Shown here in pieces: positions 51,219-59,743 of a stretch of 64,000 nucleotides of DNA (the first letter of the stretch is position 1; the number at the start of each line of letters is the position of its first letter). Made by a program: the position numbers and the translations under genes. The stretch covers positions 8,275 through 72,274 of the forward strand of contig CAXTLC010000011.1 of the NCBI GenBank assembly GCA_964245075.1. Direction: 5' to 3'. The notes under the pieces are model-generated. The model was not told the origin of the DNA, made no database searches, and worked only from the letters and a program-made list of their open reading frames with translations. This DNA comes from LMUY01 sp964245075. GTDB lineage: Bacteria; Pseudomonadota; Alphaproteobacteria; Acetobacterales; Acetobacteraceae.

Positions 51219-51758
51219 ATGACGCCAACCCACGCTTCGCTCCTGTTCGCAGCAACGCTCGCGCTGGCCGGGTGCACCACGGAGGAAGCCCAGATCCGCT
51301 CCAGCGGCTCCATGGGAGCGTCGGACACGGAGTACGTCACGACGGCCTACAACCTTGTCCAGCTTGACCGCCAGGCGGGCCAGATGGTGGCCGCCAAGGC
51401 GGCTGACCCGCGCGTCCGTGACCTCGCCACCCAAGTGACGGCGCAGGCGGATGCGCTGTATCCCGGGTTGCAGGCTGCCGAGAAGGTCGGGGGGATCACG
51501 CCGCCAGATCGCCTGCCGGGGGACATGGCGGCCGAGATCGACAAGCTGCGCGAGTTGAACGGTTCGGACTTTGACCGGCAGTACGTGGCCGACGAGCTCG
51601 CCGCCCACCAGCACGCCGTGGACGTGTTCAAGAAGGAAGACACGGCCACGAACGACGGCGCGATGAAGGCTCAAGTCGAGACGGAATTGCCTGCGGTCCA
51701 GAGCAACCTCGACAGGTTGCAGTACCTCTCGGGCGACTTCAGCCAGACACACGGATGA
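51219..51758 (+). CDS. DUF4142 (ferritin-like) lipoprotein
   Basis: A 179-residue exported protein. The lipobox LALAGC places the acylated cysteine at 19. A helical DUF4142 domain follows (YVTTAYNLVQLDRQAGQMVAAKAADPRVRDLA as YNLVQLDRQAGQMVAAKA; FDRQYVADELAAHQHAVDVF). Members often respond to stress or storage but have no proven activity. GAAGGAAA is the ribosome site. A perfect hairpin follows the stop; the gene is probably monocistronic. Confidence 0.9.
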   Translation: MTPTHASLLFAATLALAGCTTEEAQIRSSGSMGASDTEYVTTAYNLVQLDRQAGQMVAAKAADPRVRDLATQVTAQADALYPGLQAAEKVGGITPPDRLPGDMAAEIDKLRELNGSDFDRQYVADELAAHQHAVDVFKKEDTATNDGAMKAQVETELPAVQSNLDRLQYLSGDFSQTHG

Positions 51759-51784
51759 CGCCTTGATCTCGCGCTGACCGAAAT

Positions 51785-51818
51785 CCCTGGACGCATTCGC
51801 GAAGTGTTGCGTCCAGGG
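51785..51818 (+). terminator. Hairpin terminator after the DUF4142 gene
   Basis: CCCTGGACGC (51785-51794) and GCGTCCAGGG (51809-51818) form a perfect 10-base stem with a 14-base loop, 26 bases after the stop. No T-tract follows. Confidence 0.6.
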
Positions 51819-51893
51819 CCGCCGCAGGAGGCAGGGCTTGGCAGGAAGGGGGGCTGGCCGTATCTCCACACCACTTGATCTGGGACACCATGC

Positions 51894-52802
51894 ATGGCGA
51901 GTTGGCAGGCCTACCTGACCGTTGCGTTCCTCAAGTTGCGCGTCAAACGCAACCTCAAGAGCCAGACCAACGTCGAACAGGCCCGCGCCACGCTGAACGC
52001 CATCAAGCACAAGGTGCCTTCCGGCATCACGGCCAAGCAGGAGACGATCGGCGGCGTGCCCGGCGAGTGGCTGAGCCCCGATGCGGGCGGGGCGGCCGGA
52101 ACCCTGCTGTACCTGCATGGCGGCGCATACTTCGCCTGCTCGTCGCAGACCCACCGGCCGATCACGGGAGGGTTCGCCCGCCGCGGCCTGGAGGTGTTCG
52201 CCGCCGACTACCGCTTGGCGCCGGAGAACCCGTTCCCCGCCGCGGTGGACGACGCCATTGCGGCCTACCGTGGGCTGCTGGCCCGCGGCGTCCAGCCCAG
52301 CTCGCTCGTCGTCGGCGGCGACTCGGCCGGCGGCGGGCTGGCCTTGGCCATGCTGTTGTCCCTGCGGGACGCAGGCGACCCGATGCCGGCGGCGGCCGTG
52401 CTGTTCTCACCCTGGACCGACCTGGCAGGCACCGGCGCGACCCTGCGCAGCAACAGCCGGCGCGACGCGATGTTCACCGGCGAAGGGTTCAGCAGGGCGT
52501 CCGAGCCCTATCTGGCAGGCGCCGACCCGCGCAACCCCCTTGCCTCGCCGCTGTATGCGGACCTGGGCGGATTTCCGCCGATGCTGATCCATGTCGGCTC
52601 GTACGAGGTGCTGCTGGATGACAGCCTCCGCGTCGCCGAACGCGCCCGCGCCGCCGGAACCGACGTCACGTTGCAAACCTGGCCGGTGGTGCCGCATGTC
52701 TGGCAGTTGTTCCGCATGCCGGAGGTGAAGCAGTCGATGGACGCAGCCGCCACCTTCCTGCGGAACGCGTTGCAGGCCCGATCGCAACGCCTGGCGGCGT
52801 GA
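51894..52802 (+). CDS. Alpha/beta hydrolase, HSL-type esterase
   Basis: A 302-residue esterase/lipase of the hormone-sensitive lipase family. The oxyanion motif is YLHGGAYFACSSQTH, the nucleophile serine is in VVGGDSAGGGLALAM, the acid and histidine lie in the C-terminal part (SYEVLLDDSLR; PVVPHVWQLF). YRLAPENPFPAAVDDA is a family hallmark. Acts on short-chain esters; substrate unknown. Followed by an M20 amidohydrolase after 22 bases, perhaps one transcript with it and the nitroreductase. Confidence 0.93.
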   Translation: MASWQAYLTVAFLKLRVKRNLKSQTNVEQARATLNAIKHKVPSGITAKQETIGGVPGEWLSPDAGGAAGTLLYLHGGAYFACSSQTHRPITGGFARRGLEVFAADYRLAPENPFPAAVDDAIAAYRGLLARGVQPSSLVVGGDSAGGGLALAMLLSLRDAGDPMPAAAVLFSPWTDLAGTGATLRSNSRRDAMFTGEGFSRASEPYLAGADPRNPLASPLYADLGGFPPMLIHVGSYEVLLDDSLRVAERARAAGTDVTLQTWPVVPHVWQLFRMPEVKQSMDAAATFLRNALQARSQRLAA

Positions 52803-52824
52803 AATCCTGGAGGAAAGCACCCCG

Positions 52825-54255
52825 ATGCAGAACACCGATCAGGTTTGGGGCTTGGTGGACGCCAAGCGCCAGGACTTCATGGCCCTGGCCGACCGGGTCT
52901 GGGGCATGCCGGAAACCTGCTACACCGAGCACCGCTCCGTCGCCGAGCACGCTGCCGAACTGCACCGGCAAGGCTTCACCGTGACGGAGGCGGTCGCCGG
53001 CATCCCCACCGCCGTGATGGGCGAGGCCGGGGCTGGCGGCCCGGTGATCGCCATCCTCGGCGAGTATGACGCGCTGCCAGGCTTGAGCCAGGAGGCCGGC
53101 GTGGCCGAGCACCGCCCCCTGCCCGGCAATGGCAACGGCCATGGCTGCGGCCACAACCTGCTCGGCTCGGCGGCGATGCTGGCGGCCACGGCGGTGAAGG
53201 ACTGGCTGGCGCAGACCGGCACGCCGGGCCGCGTGCGCTATTACGGCTGCCCGGCAGAGGAAGGCGGCGCGGCCAAGGCGTTCATGGTGCGGGACGGCGC
53301 GTTCCGGGACGTGGACATCGCGGTCACCTGGCATCCGAACGCGTTCAACGAGGTGGCGGACGCCGCCTCGCTCGCCAACACCCGCATCGACTTCGCCTTC
53401 AGCGGACGTGCGTCCCACGCCGCCGCCGCCCCGCATCTCGGCCGCTCGGCGCTGGACGCGGTGGAACTGATGAACGTCGGCGTCAACTACATGCGTGAGC
53501 ACATGCCGTCGGACGCGCGCATCCACTACGCCATGATCGACGGCGGCGGAATCGCGCCCAACGTGGTGCAGTCGAAGGCACGGGTGCGCTACTCGGTCCG
53601 CGCGCCGGAGTTGCCGACCATGCTGGCGCTGCTGGAACGGGTGAAGAACGTGGCCCGCGGCGCCGCGCTGATGACGGAAACGGCGGTGGACATCCACGTG
53701 CTGTCCGCCGTGTCCAACCTGCTGGCCAACCCGCCGCTGGAGGAAGCGATGCACGCCGCCATGACCCGGCTCGGTCCGCCTGCCTGGGACGAGGCGGATC
53801 ATGCGTATGCCCGCGCCATCCAGGGCACGCTGGCGCCGGAGGACTTGGCCACCGCGTATCGCCGGGTGGGTGTGCAGCCCAAGCCCGGAACGCCGCTGCA
53901 TGATGCGGTGGTGCCGCGGGACACGCGCCGGGTCGCCATGATCGGCTCGACGGACGTCGGGGACGTGAGCTGGGTGGTCCCGACGGTGCAGGCGCACGCG
54001 GCGACCTACGCGATCGGCACGCCGGGCCATTCCTGGCAGCTCACCGCGCAGGGCAAGAGCCCGGCGGCGCACAAGGGCCTCGCTTTCGTCGCCAAGGTGA
54101 TGGCGGCCACCGCCGTGGAGGCGGTGCAGGACCCGGCCCTGATCGCGCGCGCCAAGGCGGACCTGGCGGAGCGCACGCGCGAGATGCCGTACCGCAGCCC
54201 GCTGCCGGAGGGGCTGGAGCCGCCGATCGCCGCGATGTCCATGGCGGCGTCGTGA
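52825..54255 (+). CDS. M20 family amidohydrolase (AbgB-like)
   Basis: A 476-residue metallo-amidohydrolase similar to p-aminobenzoyl-glutamate hydrolase subunit B. Metal-binding segments: ILGEYDALPGLSQEAGVAEH, GNGHGCGHNLLGSAAMLAA and YGCPAEEGGAAKAFMV; the dimerisation insert covers about residues 195-310 (FSGRASHAAAAPHLGRSALDAVELMN as FSGRASHAAAAPHLGRSALD). Final metal ligand near GTPGHSWQLTAQGKS. GGAGGAAAG lies before the ATG. Amino-acyl amide substrate unknown. Its stop overlaps the nitroreductase start (TGATG). Confidence 0.92.
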   Translation: MQNTDQVWGLVDAKRQDFMALADRVWGMPETCYTEHRSVAEHAAELHRQGFTVTEAVAGIPTAVMGEAGAGGPVIAILGEYDALPGLSQEAGVAEHRPLPGNGNGHGCGHNLLGSAAMLAATAVKDWLAQTGTPGRVRYYGCPAEEGGAAKAFMVRDGAFRDVDIAVTWHPNAFNEVADAASLANTRIDFAFSGRASHAAAAPHLGRSALDAVELMNVGVNYMREHMPSDARIHYAMIDGGGIAPNVVQSKARVRYSVRAPELPTMLALLERVKNVARGAALMTETAVDIHVLSAVSNLLANPPLEEAMHAAMTRLGPPAWDEADHAYARAIQGTLAPEDLATAYRRVGVQPKPGTPLHDAVVPRDTRRVAMIGSTDVGDVSWVVPTVQAHAATYAIGTPGHSWQLTAQGKSPAAHKGLAFVAKVMAATAVEAVQDPALIARAKADLAERTREMPYRSPLPEGLEPPIAAMSMAAS

Positions 54256-54821
54256 TGCTGGCGTCGGTGGAGGACCCGCTCGGCACGTTGCTGTCCCGCG
54301 TCTCGGACGGCGTGTTGCAGGACCCGGCGCCGGACGCGGCGGCGTTGGAGCGGATCGTAGCCGCCGGGCTGCGTGCGCCGGACCACGGCAAGCTGCGGCC
54401 CTGGCGTTTCGTCGCGATCCGGGGCGAGGCCCGCGCCCGCTTCGCCGATCTGTGCGTGGCAGCGATGCGGGCGCGGGACAGCACCGCCACGGCAGCCGAG
54501 GCGGAGCGGATGCGCGGCAAGCTGCTGGCGCCGCCGCTGATCCTGGCGCTGGGAATGCGCGTCACGCCCGGGCACAAGGTGCCGGAAACCGAGCAGGTGA
54601 TGTCGGTCGCCGCCGCGGCGATGAACATGCTGAACGCGGCGCACGCGCTGGGCTTCGCCGGTAAGTGGATCACGGGGCCGAACACCTATGACCCGGCCGT
54701 CGCCGCGGCGCTGGGCGTGGATCAACTCGCCGGATTCCTCTACCTGGGCACCCGGAGCGAGGCGCCAGCGCCGGTGAGGAGACCGGCCGTGGCGGAGCAC
54801 CTGTCCGAGTGGACAGCGTAG
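54255..54821 (+). CDS. Nitroreductase family protein (YdjA-like)
   Basis: A 188-residue FMN-dependent oxidoreductase. The N-terminal FMN site LRAPDHGKLRPWRFVAIRG and the C-terminal NAAHALGFAGKWITGP region match minimal YdjA-type nitroreductases. The ATG at 54255 overlaps the upstream stop; a GTG directly before it is an alternative. Natural substrate unknown. Confidence 0.9.
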   Translation: MLASVEDPLGTLLSRVSDGVLQDPAPDAAALERIVAAGLRAPDHGKLRPWRFVAIRGEARARFADLCVAAMRARDSTATAAEAERMRGKLLAPPLILALGMRVTPGHKVPETEQVMSVAAAAMNMLNAAHALGFAGKWITGPNTYDPAVAAALGVDQLAGFLYLGTRSEAPAPVRRPAVAEHLSEWTA

Positions 54822-54868
54822 CACTGCCGGGCTAGCTCACGGCCGCGCCCTCGGTTCCCCAACCAGGC

Positions 54869-56458
54869 TCACGCCGCCCGTATGTCGGCGAGGAAGTCGG
54901 TCACGTGGGTGCGCAGGCCGCGCTCACGGTCCTCGACAGCGCCGGCTGCGCTCAACACCCGGACGGCGACGGTGCCAAGCGCCTCCGCATCGTGCTTCAC
55001 CGCGCCCGCAGTGCAGCTTACCTCGACTGCGCTGCGGGCGGCCCCGGCGACGCTGCGGCTGATCTCCGCTGTTGCAGCGGCCTGTTGCCGCATGGCTGCG
55101 GCCACCTCACCCGCCACCACGCTGATCTGCCCGATCGTCGCGTCGATGCCGGTGATCGCATCGACAGCTTCGGCGGTGCATGCCTGGATGGCCCCGACCT
55201 GCACCGCGATCATTCCGGTCGCCTGAGCCGCTTGCCCGGCGAGCGCCTTGACCTCCTCCGCCACCACCGTGAAGCCGCGACCGGCCGCCCCCGCCCGCGC
55301 CGCCTCGATCGTGGCGTTGAGCGCCAGCAGCTTCGTGCGGCCGGCGATGCCGCTGATCGTGCTCACAACAGCACCGATTTCAGCCGCCGCGCCGCTAAGC
55401 CGTTCAATCGTGGCCGTTGTATGCCCTGCCCGCTCGACCGCCTGGTCCGCCATCTCGATTGAAGCCGCCACTTCCCGGCTCACCGCGACTGCGGTGAGGG
55501 AGAGCTGTTCAACCGCCGCCGCGGTCGCTTCGACATGCGCCGACGCCTTCTCCGCCTCAGCCGCCATCGAGGCTGCGCGCTGGACCGCCGCGCCCGACGC
55601 GCAGGCAAGTTCCTCGGCCACGCCGCGCATCTCGCCCGAGACGTGCGCAAAATCGTCCAAGGCAGCGCCTGCGACTTGGCCAAAGCTGGCCGTGCCCGCT
55701 TCGAGCAAAGCCGCGTTCCTCACGCGCGCTTCGTGGTGAACGGTTTGCTCGGCCACTATGCGCGCCATCTCCAGGCGGCGAAGCCGCTCGCACGCGGTCA
55801 GGAGGAACGCCCGCCGCTGCCCCCAATCAAGCTTGTAGTTCGCGACGAGAGTGAAAGCGCACGTCACCAGCACGCAGCTGACGACGTGGACCCTGGTGCC
55901 TGGAATGACTTCCTGCAATTCACAGATGTCAATCGCGCTTAGCAGCAGAACAGCAAGTGACGCGGCCAGGGCATAGGGAAAACGCACGGAAAGGATGACG
56001 TTCAGGAACAGGAGCGTCAGGACCGGGCTATACCGGTACAACGTTGCCACCGGAAGTTTGCTGTCTTGATAGACGACCATGGCGGCAACCAGGGAAAGCA
56101 CGGTCACGATGGCGGGCATCACCTCCCGAAACGCGGCATGTGGCCGCATCCTCATGCATGCCAGCGTGACAAGGGATAGCGGCGTAACGATGACGAATTG
56201 CACGAAAGCCATGCGCAATGCCACATCGGGCAGCGTATTGAACCAGTCAAGCAGGACCAGGCCGTAGATGACAAGCCCGACAAGGCTGTACCGCACGAAC
56301 ATCGCGCTGCGATCCGCGCCCGTTTCAGCCTCGAACAACTGCTCCAGGACTGCCGGGAACGCGAGCCGGAAACCGCTTCTGCCCAGGTGAAGCTCGATCA
56401 TCTCGGCAAGGGCTTCGCGTTCGTCCAAACCCTGCGCCATGAACATCCCTACGGCCAT
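54869..56458 (-). CDS. Membrane-anchored methyl-accepting chemotaxis protein
   Basis: A 529-residue receptor. An unusual sensor half has about five or six closely spaced membrane spans between residues 55 and 210 (YSLVGLVIYGLVLLDWF, AFVQFVIVTPLSLVTLACM, VMPAIVTVLSLVAAMVVY, PVLTLLFLNVILSVRF, ALAASLAVLLLSAIDI) and no large periplasmic ligand domain. The signalling half (about 260-520) carries the receptor tip AGRTKLLALNATIEAARAGA then GRGFTVVAEEVKALAGQ. The spans themselves may be the sensor. No che genes nearby, so it would feed a pathway encoded elsewhere. A small palindrome CATCG/CGATG at 56508-56523 lies upstream. Confidence 0.9.
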   Translation of the reverse strand: MAVGMFMAQGLDEREALAEMIELHLGRSGFRLAFPAVLEQLFEAETGADRSAMFVRYSLVGLVIYGLVLLDWFNTLPDVALRMAFVQFVIVTPLSLVTLACMRMRPHAAFREVMPAIVTVLSLVAAMVVYQDSKLPVATLYRYSPVLTLLFLNVILSVRFPYALAASLAVLLLSAIDICELQEVIPGTRVHVVSCVLVTCAFTLVANYKLDWGQRRAFLLTACERLRRLEMARIVAEQTVHHEARVRNAALLEAGTASFGQVAGAALDDFAHVSGEMRGVAEELACASGAAVQRAASMAAEAEKASAHVEATAAAVEQLSLTAVAVSREVAASIEMADQAVERAGHTTATIERLSGAAAEIGAVVSTISGIAGRTKLLALNATIEAARAGAAGRGFTVVAEEVKALAGQAAQATGMIAVQVGAIQACTAEAVDAITGIDATIGQISVVAGEVAAAMRQQAAATAEISRSVAGAARSAVEVSCTAGAVKHDAEALGTVAVRVLSAAGAVEDRERGLRTHVTDFLADIRAA

Positions 56459-56547
56459 GCATCCTTGCGAGCCCGGACGCTGCCAGAGGATGGGCGGGTC
56501 ACCCTAACATCGTGTTAACGATGGCGCGGCAATGCCGCCGGCACGGA

Positions 56548-57537
56548 TCAAACTGGCAGCGGATGCAGTTCCGGCAGGGTGTCCAGGTGGCAGGCGGCCC
56601 GCTGCCCGGGCGCGCGTTCCCGCAGAAGCGGCTCGTCCACCCGGCAGCGGTCGAACACGTAGGGGCAGCGCGTGTGGAAGCGGCATCCCTTGGGCGGATC
56701 GATCGGGCTCGGCACGTCGCCCTTCAGGATGATGCGGTCCCGCTTCGCCAGGGGGTCCGGCACCGGCACGGCGGAAAGCAGCGCGCGGGTGTAAGGGTGC
56801 GCCGGGCTGGCGAACAGCGTGCGGCGGTCCGCCAGTTCCACGATCTTGCCCAGGTACATCACCGCCACCCGGTGCGTCAGGTGCTCGACGATGGCCAGGT
56901 CATGGCTGATGAACAGCAGCGCCAAGCCTAGCTCGTCCTGCAAGTCGCTCAGCAGGTTGATGATCTGCGCCTTGACCGACACGTCCAGCGCGCTCACCGC
57001 CTCGTCGCAGATGATCAGGTCGGCGCCGGACGCGAGCGCGCGGGCGATGCCGATGCGTTGGCGCTGCCCGCCGCTGAACTCGTGCGGGAAGCGGCGCATG
57101 GCGTCCCGCGGCAGGCGCACCTTGTCCATCAGCCCCGCCACGCGGTCGTCCAGCTCGGACCCCCTCGCCAGGCCGAAATTGGTGATCGGCTCGGCCAGCA
57201 CCTGGCCCACGCGCATGCGGGGGTTGAGGCTGCTGAAGGGGTCTTGGAACACGACCTGCATGCGCCGGCGCACCTGCCGCATCTTGCCCGGCGGAAGCTG
57301 GTCGATGCGCTGGCCGTCCAGGAACACCTCGCCGTCCGTCGGATCGGTCAGGCGGAGGATGGCGCGGCCGACGGTGGACTTGCCGCAGCCGCTCTCGCCC
57401 ACGACGGACAGCGTCTCGCCGGCGGACACGGTGAAGCTCACGCCGTCCACCGCGTAAACCGTGGCGGTCTGGCTGCCGAACAGGCCGCCCTTGATCGGGA
57501 AGTGCTTCTTGAGCGCATTGACTTCGAGCAGCGGCAT
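56548..57537 (-). CDS. Peptide ABC transporter ATP-binding protein (DppF type)
   Basis: A 329-residue ATPase of the dipeptide/oligopeptide class. YAVDGVSFTVSAGETLSVVG leads to Walker A GESGCGKSTVGRAILRL; VVFQDPFSSLNPRMRVGQ is the class-specific Q-loop; signature FSGGQRQRIGIARAL and Walker B LIICDEAVSALDVSVKAQ follow. The C-terminal oligo_HPY segment has GCRFHTRCPYVFDRC. Separated from the DppD gene by a small lipoprotein gene whose stop lies directly before its start. Confidence 0.94.
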   Translation of the reverse strand: MPLLEVNALKKHFPIKGGLFGSQTATVYAVDGVSFTVSAGETLSVVGESGCGKSTVGRAILRLTDPTDGEVFLDGQRIDQLPPGKMRQVRRRMQVVFQDPFSSLNPRMRVGQVLAEPITNFGLARGSELDDRVAGLMDKVRLPRDAMRRFPHEFSGGQRQRIGIARALASGADLIICDEAVSALDVSVKAQIINLLSDLQDELGLALLFISHDLAIVEHLTHRVAVMYLGKIVELADRRTLFASPAHPYTRALLSAVPVPDPLAKRDRIILKGDVPSPIDPPKGCRFHTRCPYVFDRCRVDEPLLRERAPGQRAACHLDTLPELHPLPV

Positions 57538-57768
57538 CTAGGGGGCGACGGTCACGGGGGCGTCGGAACCGGACATCGGGTCGGTGTCCTTCAGGATGTT
57601 GTAGGGAAGTTGCAGGCCGCTGACGCAGCGGTATTGCGGGGCGTAGCCGTCATAGCGGTTGGCGAGGCAAGCGTTGGGAGTGCCGCAGCCGGACAGGCCG
57701 AGGAGGAAAGCGACGGATGCTGCCCTCGCTCTTCGGCAGAAGGTTGGACGAGGGACCGGCGAACCCAT
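57538..57768 (-). CDS. Small lipoprotein inside the peptide-transporter operon
   Basis: I do not recognise this 76-residue protein. It has an N-terminal arginine-rich segment, a hydrophobic stretch and the lipobox AFLLGLSGC (acylated Cys about residue 28). A short mature part of about 48 residues has two more cysteines (ACLANRYDG, YRCVSGLQ). Its ATG overlaps the DppD stop (TGATG) and its stop abuts the DppF start, so it is built into the operon. Possible roles are an accessory lipoprotein of the transporter or an unrelated envelope protein; neither is shown. Confidence 0.7.
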   Translation of the reverse strand: MGSPVPRPTFCRRARAASVAFLLGLSGCGTPNACLANRYDGYAPQYRCVSGLQLPYNILKDTDPMSGSDAPVTVAP

Positions 57769-58814
57769 CAAGCCGCCTTCGCGTAGTGGCACGCCGCCCA
57801 ATGCCCCGGCGCCTTTTCCTCCACCGCCGGCGCCGCCTCGCGGCAGTGGTCCGTCACCATCGGGCAGCGCCCGGCAAAGGGGCAGCCTACGATGCGTTGC
57901 CGCAGGCTCGGCACCAGCCCGGGAATCTCCGCCAGCTTGGTCCGCGCCGTTTCCGCCTCCAGCGAGGAGCCGAGACGCGGCACGGCGCCCAGCAGGCCGC
58001 GCGTGTATGGATGCAGCGGGCGGGCGAACAGGGCGCGCACCGGCGCTTCCTCGACCTTGCGCCCGGCGTACATCACCACCACCCGCTCGGCCATCTCGGC
58101 CACCACGCCCAGATCGTGGGTGATCAGCATGATGGCGGAGCCGAGCCGGGTCTTGAGGTCGCGCATCAGATCCAGGATCTGCGCCTGGATGGTCACGTCC
58201 AGCGCGGTGGTCGGCTCGTCGGCGATCAGCAGCTTCGGGTTGCAGGCGAGCGCCATGGCGATCATCACCCGCTGCCGCATGCCGCCGGAGAGCTGGTGCG
58301 GGAACTCGCGCACCCGGCGGGCGGCGGCGGAGATGCCGACCAGTTCCAGCATGGCGATGGCGCGGTCCGTCGCCTGGGCGGCGGTCATGCCCTGGTGCAG
58401 CCGCAAAGTCTCGCCGATCTGGCGGCCGACCGTCAGCACCGGGTTCAGGCTGGTCATCGGCTCCTGGAAGATCATGCTGATGTCGTTGCCGCGCAGACTG
58501 CGCATTTCCCTGTCGGGCAGGGCCAGCAGGTCGCGGCCCTCGAACATGACCCGTCCGGCCATCTTGCCCGGCGGCGTCGGAACCAGGCGCAGGATGGACA
58601 TGGAGGTGACGGACTTGCCGCACCCGCTTTCCCCCACGATCGCGACCGTCTCGCCGGCGCCGATATGGAAGCTGAGGCCCTCCACCGCGCGCACCACCCC
58701 GTCCGGGGTGCCGAAATGGGTTTGCAGGTTCTCCACGGAAAGGAGGGGCGCCGCCCCCTCGCCCCGGCCCTCTCCCGCGTGCGGGAGAGGGAGAAGCGTG
58801 GCCGCCTGGCTCAT
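57768..58814 (-). CDS. Peptide ABC transporter ATP-binding protein (DppD type)
   Basis: A 348-residue ATPase. Walker A VGESGCGKSVTSMSILRLV, Q-loop MIFQEPMTSLNPVLTVG, signature LSGGMRQRVMIAMALA, Walker B LLIADEPTTALDVTIQAQ and a C-terminal oligo_HPY part with GCPFAGRCPM. Residues about 8-21, LPLPHAGEGRGEGA, are not part of the ABC fold; they are the translation of a palindromic repeat at 58768-58791. ATG at 58814 overlaps the DppC stop. Alternative starts inside the repeat are not evident. Confidence 0.94.
   Translation of the reverse strand: MSQAATLLPLPHAGEGRGEGAAPLLSVENLQTHFGTPDGVVRAVEGLSFHIGAGETVAIVGESGCGKSVTSMSILRLVPTPPGKMAGRVMFEGRDLLALPDREMRSLRGNDISMIFQEPMTSLNPVLTVGRQIGETLRLHQGMTAAQATDRAIAMLELVGISAAARRVREFPHQLSGGMRQRVMIAMALACNPKLLIADEPTTALDVTIQAQILDLMRDLKTRLGSAIMLITHDLGVVAEMAERVVVMYAGRKVEEAPVRALFARPLHPYTRGLLGAVPRLGSSLEAETARTKLAEIPGLVPSLRQRIVGCPFAGRCPMVTDHCREAAPAVEEKAPGHWAACHYAKAA
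58768..58791. repeat. Palindromic repeat embedded in the DppD coding frame
   Basis: CCCTCTCCCGC (58768-58778) and GCGGGAGAGGG (58781-58791) are a perfect 11-base inverted repeat with a 2-base centre. Read on the minus strand in frame it gives LPLPHAGEGRGEG, so the element lengthened the protein without breaking the frame. A related, degenerate copy lies at 3246-3276. Confidence 0.7.
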
Positions 58815-59743
58815 CAGATCCGCTTGGCCAGGCGCGGGTCCAGCGCGTCGCGCAGGCCGTCCCCCAGCAGGTTCACCGCCAGCACGGTGAGGGACAGGAA
58901 CAGGGCTGGGAAGAACACGATGTACGGCTTCACCTGCCACAACGCCCGGCCCTCGGCCATGATGTTGCCCCAGGACGGGATGATCGGCGGCGTGCCGGCG
59001 CCGATGAAGGACAGGATCGCCTCGGTGATCATGGCAGACGCGCAGATGAACGTCGCCTGCACGGTGATCGGCGCCAGGGTGTTGGGCAGGATGTGGCGAA
59101 GGATCACCTTGGGCGCGCGCGTGCCGGTGGCGACCGCGGCTTCCACGTAGGGCTGCTCGCGCAGGCTCAGCACCACGCCGCGCACCAGCCGGGTCACGCG
59201 CGGGATCTCCGCCACCGTGATCGCGATGACCACGTTCTGCACGCTGCCGCGGGTCAGCGCCATCAGCGCGATGGCCAGCAGGATGGAGGGGATGGACATC
59301 AGCCCGTCCATCACCCGCATGATGACCGCGTCCACCAGGCGGACATAGCCGGCGCACACGCCGATCAGCGTGCCGATCACGGAGGCGAGGGCCGCCACGC
59401 CGAAGCCCACGATCAGCGACACGCGGGCGCCGTAGAGCACGCGGGAATAGATGTCCCGCCCCAGCATGTCCGTGCCGAACCAGTAGGTGGCCGAGGGCAT
59501 CCGCAGCCGGCGCGCGGGCGCCAGCGCGGTCGGGTCCACCGTCCCCAGCAGGGGCGCCGCGATGGCCAGGAGCATGATCAGCGCCAGCAGCGATCCGCCG
59601 AAGAAGATGGCCGGCTGGCGGCGGATGAAGGTCCGCACCCGGCCCCGCCGCTTGACCGGCGGCAGCACGTCCGCGAGCGGCGGCGCAACGGCGGCCGGGC
59701 GCTCGGCGACCAGGCTGCCCGCGTCGTCGAAAGTGGTGCTCAA
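58814..59743 (-). CDS. Peptide ABC transporter permease (DppC type)
   Basis: A 309-residue permease: N-terminal OppC_N segment with the first membrane span (AIFFGGSLLALIMLLAIAAPLLG), then the binding-protein-dependent transport domain, with TDMLGRDIYSRVLYGARVSL and the EAA-type loop EAAVATGTRAPKVILRHILPN. About six spans. Overlaps both neighbours by a few bases. Confidence 0.94.
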   Translation of the reverse strand: MSTTFDDAGSLVAERPAAVAPPLADVLPPVKRRGRVRTFIRRQPAIFFGGSLLALIMLLAIAAPLLGTVDPTALAPARRLRMPSATYWFGTDMLGRDIYSRVLYGARVSLIVGFGVAALASVIGTLIGVCAGYVRLVDAVIMRVMDGLMSIPSILLAIALMALTRGSVQNVVIAITVAEIPRVTRLVRGVVLSLREQPYVEAAVATGTRAPKVILRHILPNTLAPITVQATFICASAMITEAILSFIGAGTPPIIPSWGNIMAEGRALWQVKPYIVFFPALFLSLTVLAVNLLGDGLRDALDPRLAKRI

